Part shown: positions 63,863 through 64,000 of the stretch, piece after piece | Numbering within the stretch: the first letter of the stretch is position 1 | Layout of the letters: every line of letters begins with the position of its first letter | Source of the DNA: Moraxella oblonga NBRC 102422 | Lineage (GTDB): Bacteria; Pseudomonadota; Gammaproteobacteria; Pseudomonadales; Moraxellaceae | Assembly (NCBI RefSeq): GCF_001598275.1 | Contig: NZ_BCYQ01000006.1 | Location: 51,504 to 115,503 of the forward strand | Reading direction: 5' to 3' | Length of the DNA stretch: 64,000 bases | Position numbers and translations under genes: made by a program | The notes under the pieces: model-generated | Told to the model about the DNA's origin: nothing | What the model saw: the letters and a program-made list of their open reading frames with translations, nothing else | Database searches by the model: none

Positions 63863-64000
63863 GGCATACTCACCTTTTATAACATGATTTGTATTTATCA
63901 ATAATTTAGAGGCACCCCAAACTGTTGGAATCAAGCCAAATGTGTTTTAAGATAACACAATGACATTAATAAGAAAAATTTTCATCTTTTTGTACCAAAG

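Overview
The window looks like a chromosome segment of a Moraxella-type gammaproteobacterium (Moraxellaceae). Evidence: AT-rich coding DNA; an Acinetobacter/Moraxella-type L-2,4-diaminobutyrate decarboxylase; a monomeric NADP isocitrate dehydrogenase; type IV pilus genes pilC and pilD; lipid A/LPS genes (lpxK, kdsB); and the rsmG-parA-parB order. The genus is an inference. About 70 protein genes, one tRNA and no rRNA are visible. Most are housekeeping genes cut by small accessory insertions.

Layout. 1-8.0 kb: end of a TRAP transporter permease, ddc, a small secreted protein, a DUF72 protein, an EamA exporter, tRNA-Val(GAC), pilD and pilC, and a patatin-like lipoprotein. 8.1-17.1 kb: an autotransporter with HAF-type repeats and a Pro/Thr linker, a short inverted-repeat element, icd, a membrane protein, coaX-birA and a TauE/SafE permease. 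17.3-31.7 kb: smc, an AT-rich DUF2971-like gene, two WG-repeat proteins, a MATE pump, an internally deleted HAD hydrolase, sdhE with a ygfX-like partner, argA, lpxK and kdsB. 31.6-40 kb: holB, a TruC-type pseudouridine synthase, then pyrH-frr-uppS-cdsA, with four small genes (three SUKH-type, i.e. SMI1/KNR4, immunity-like) inserted between uppS and cdsA. 40-47.5 kb: a Phd/PIN toxin-antitoxin pair, then leuC, leuD and leuB, with about 2.6 kb of accessory genes between leuC and leuD (SUKH protein, a PEBP protein fused to an unknown domain, a second PIN toxin module). 47.5-57.1 kb: a phosphopantetheinyl transferase, a META-like lipoprotein, a Lon-like protease, rsmG-parA-parB, exbB-exbD, an alpha/beta hydrolase and dapD. 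57.1-61.2 kb: a minus-strand RiPP metallophore locus. 61.4-64 kb: queE, a Lys/Ala-rich lipoprotein, a TRIC-type channel and a membrane-anchored protein.

The most system-like locus is at 57150-61205. A Cys-repeat precursor (three EGKCGEGKCGG units), a DUF692/MNIO enzyme, its DUF2063 partner, a DoxX membrane protein, an ECF sigma factor and a zinc-finger anti-sigma factor lie on one strand. This matches HvfABC/bufferin-type copper-binding modified peptides. A ~190-bp miniature inverted-repeat element sits between precursor and enzyme genes, inside a perfect 14-bp inverted repeat, and a related copy lies upstream of dapD. The second notable pattern is the uppS-cdsA array, where each small gene is preceded by a copy of the palindrome GGTGCGTATGACGCACC, giving a cassette-like layout of orphan immunity genes.

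No CRISPR array, prophage, complete insertion sequence or rRNA operon was seen.
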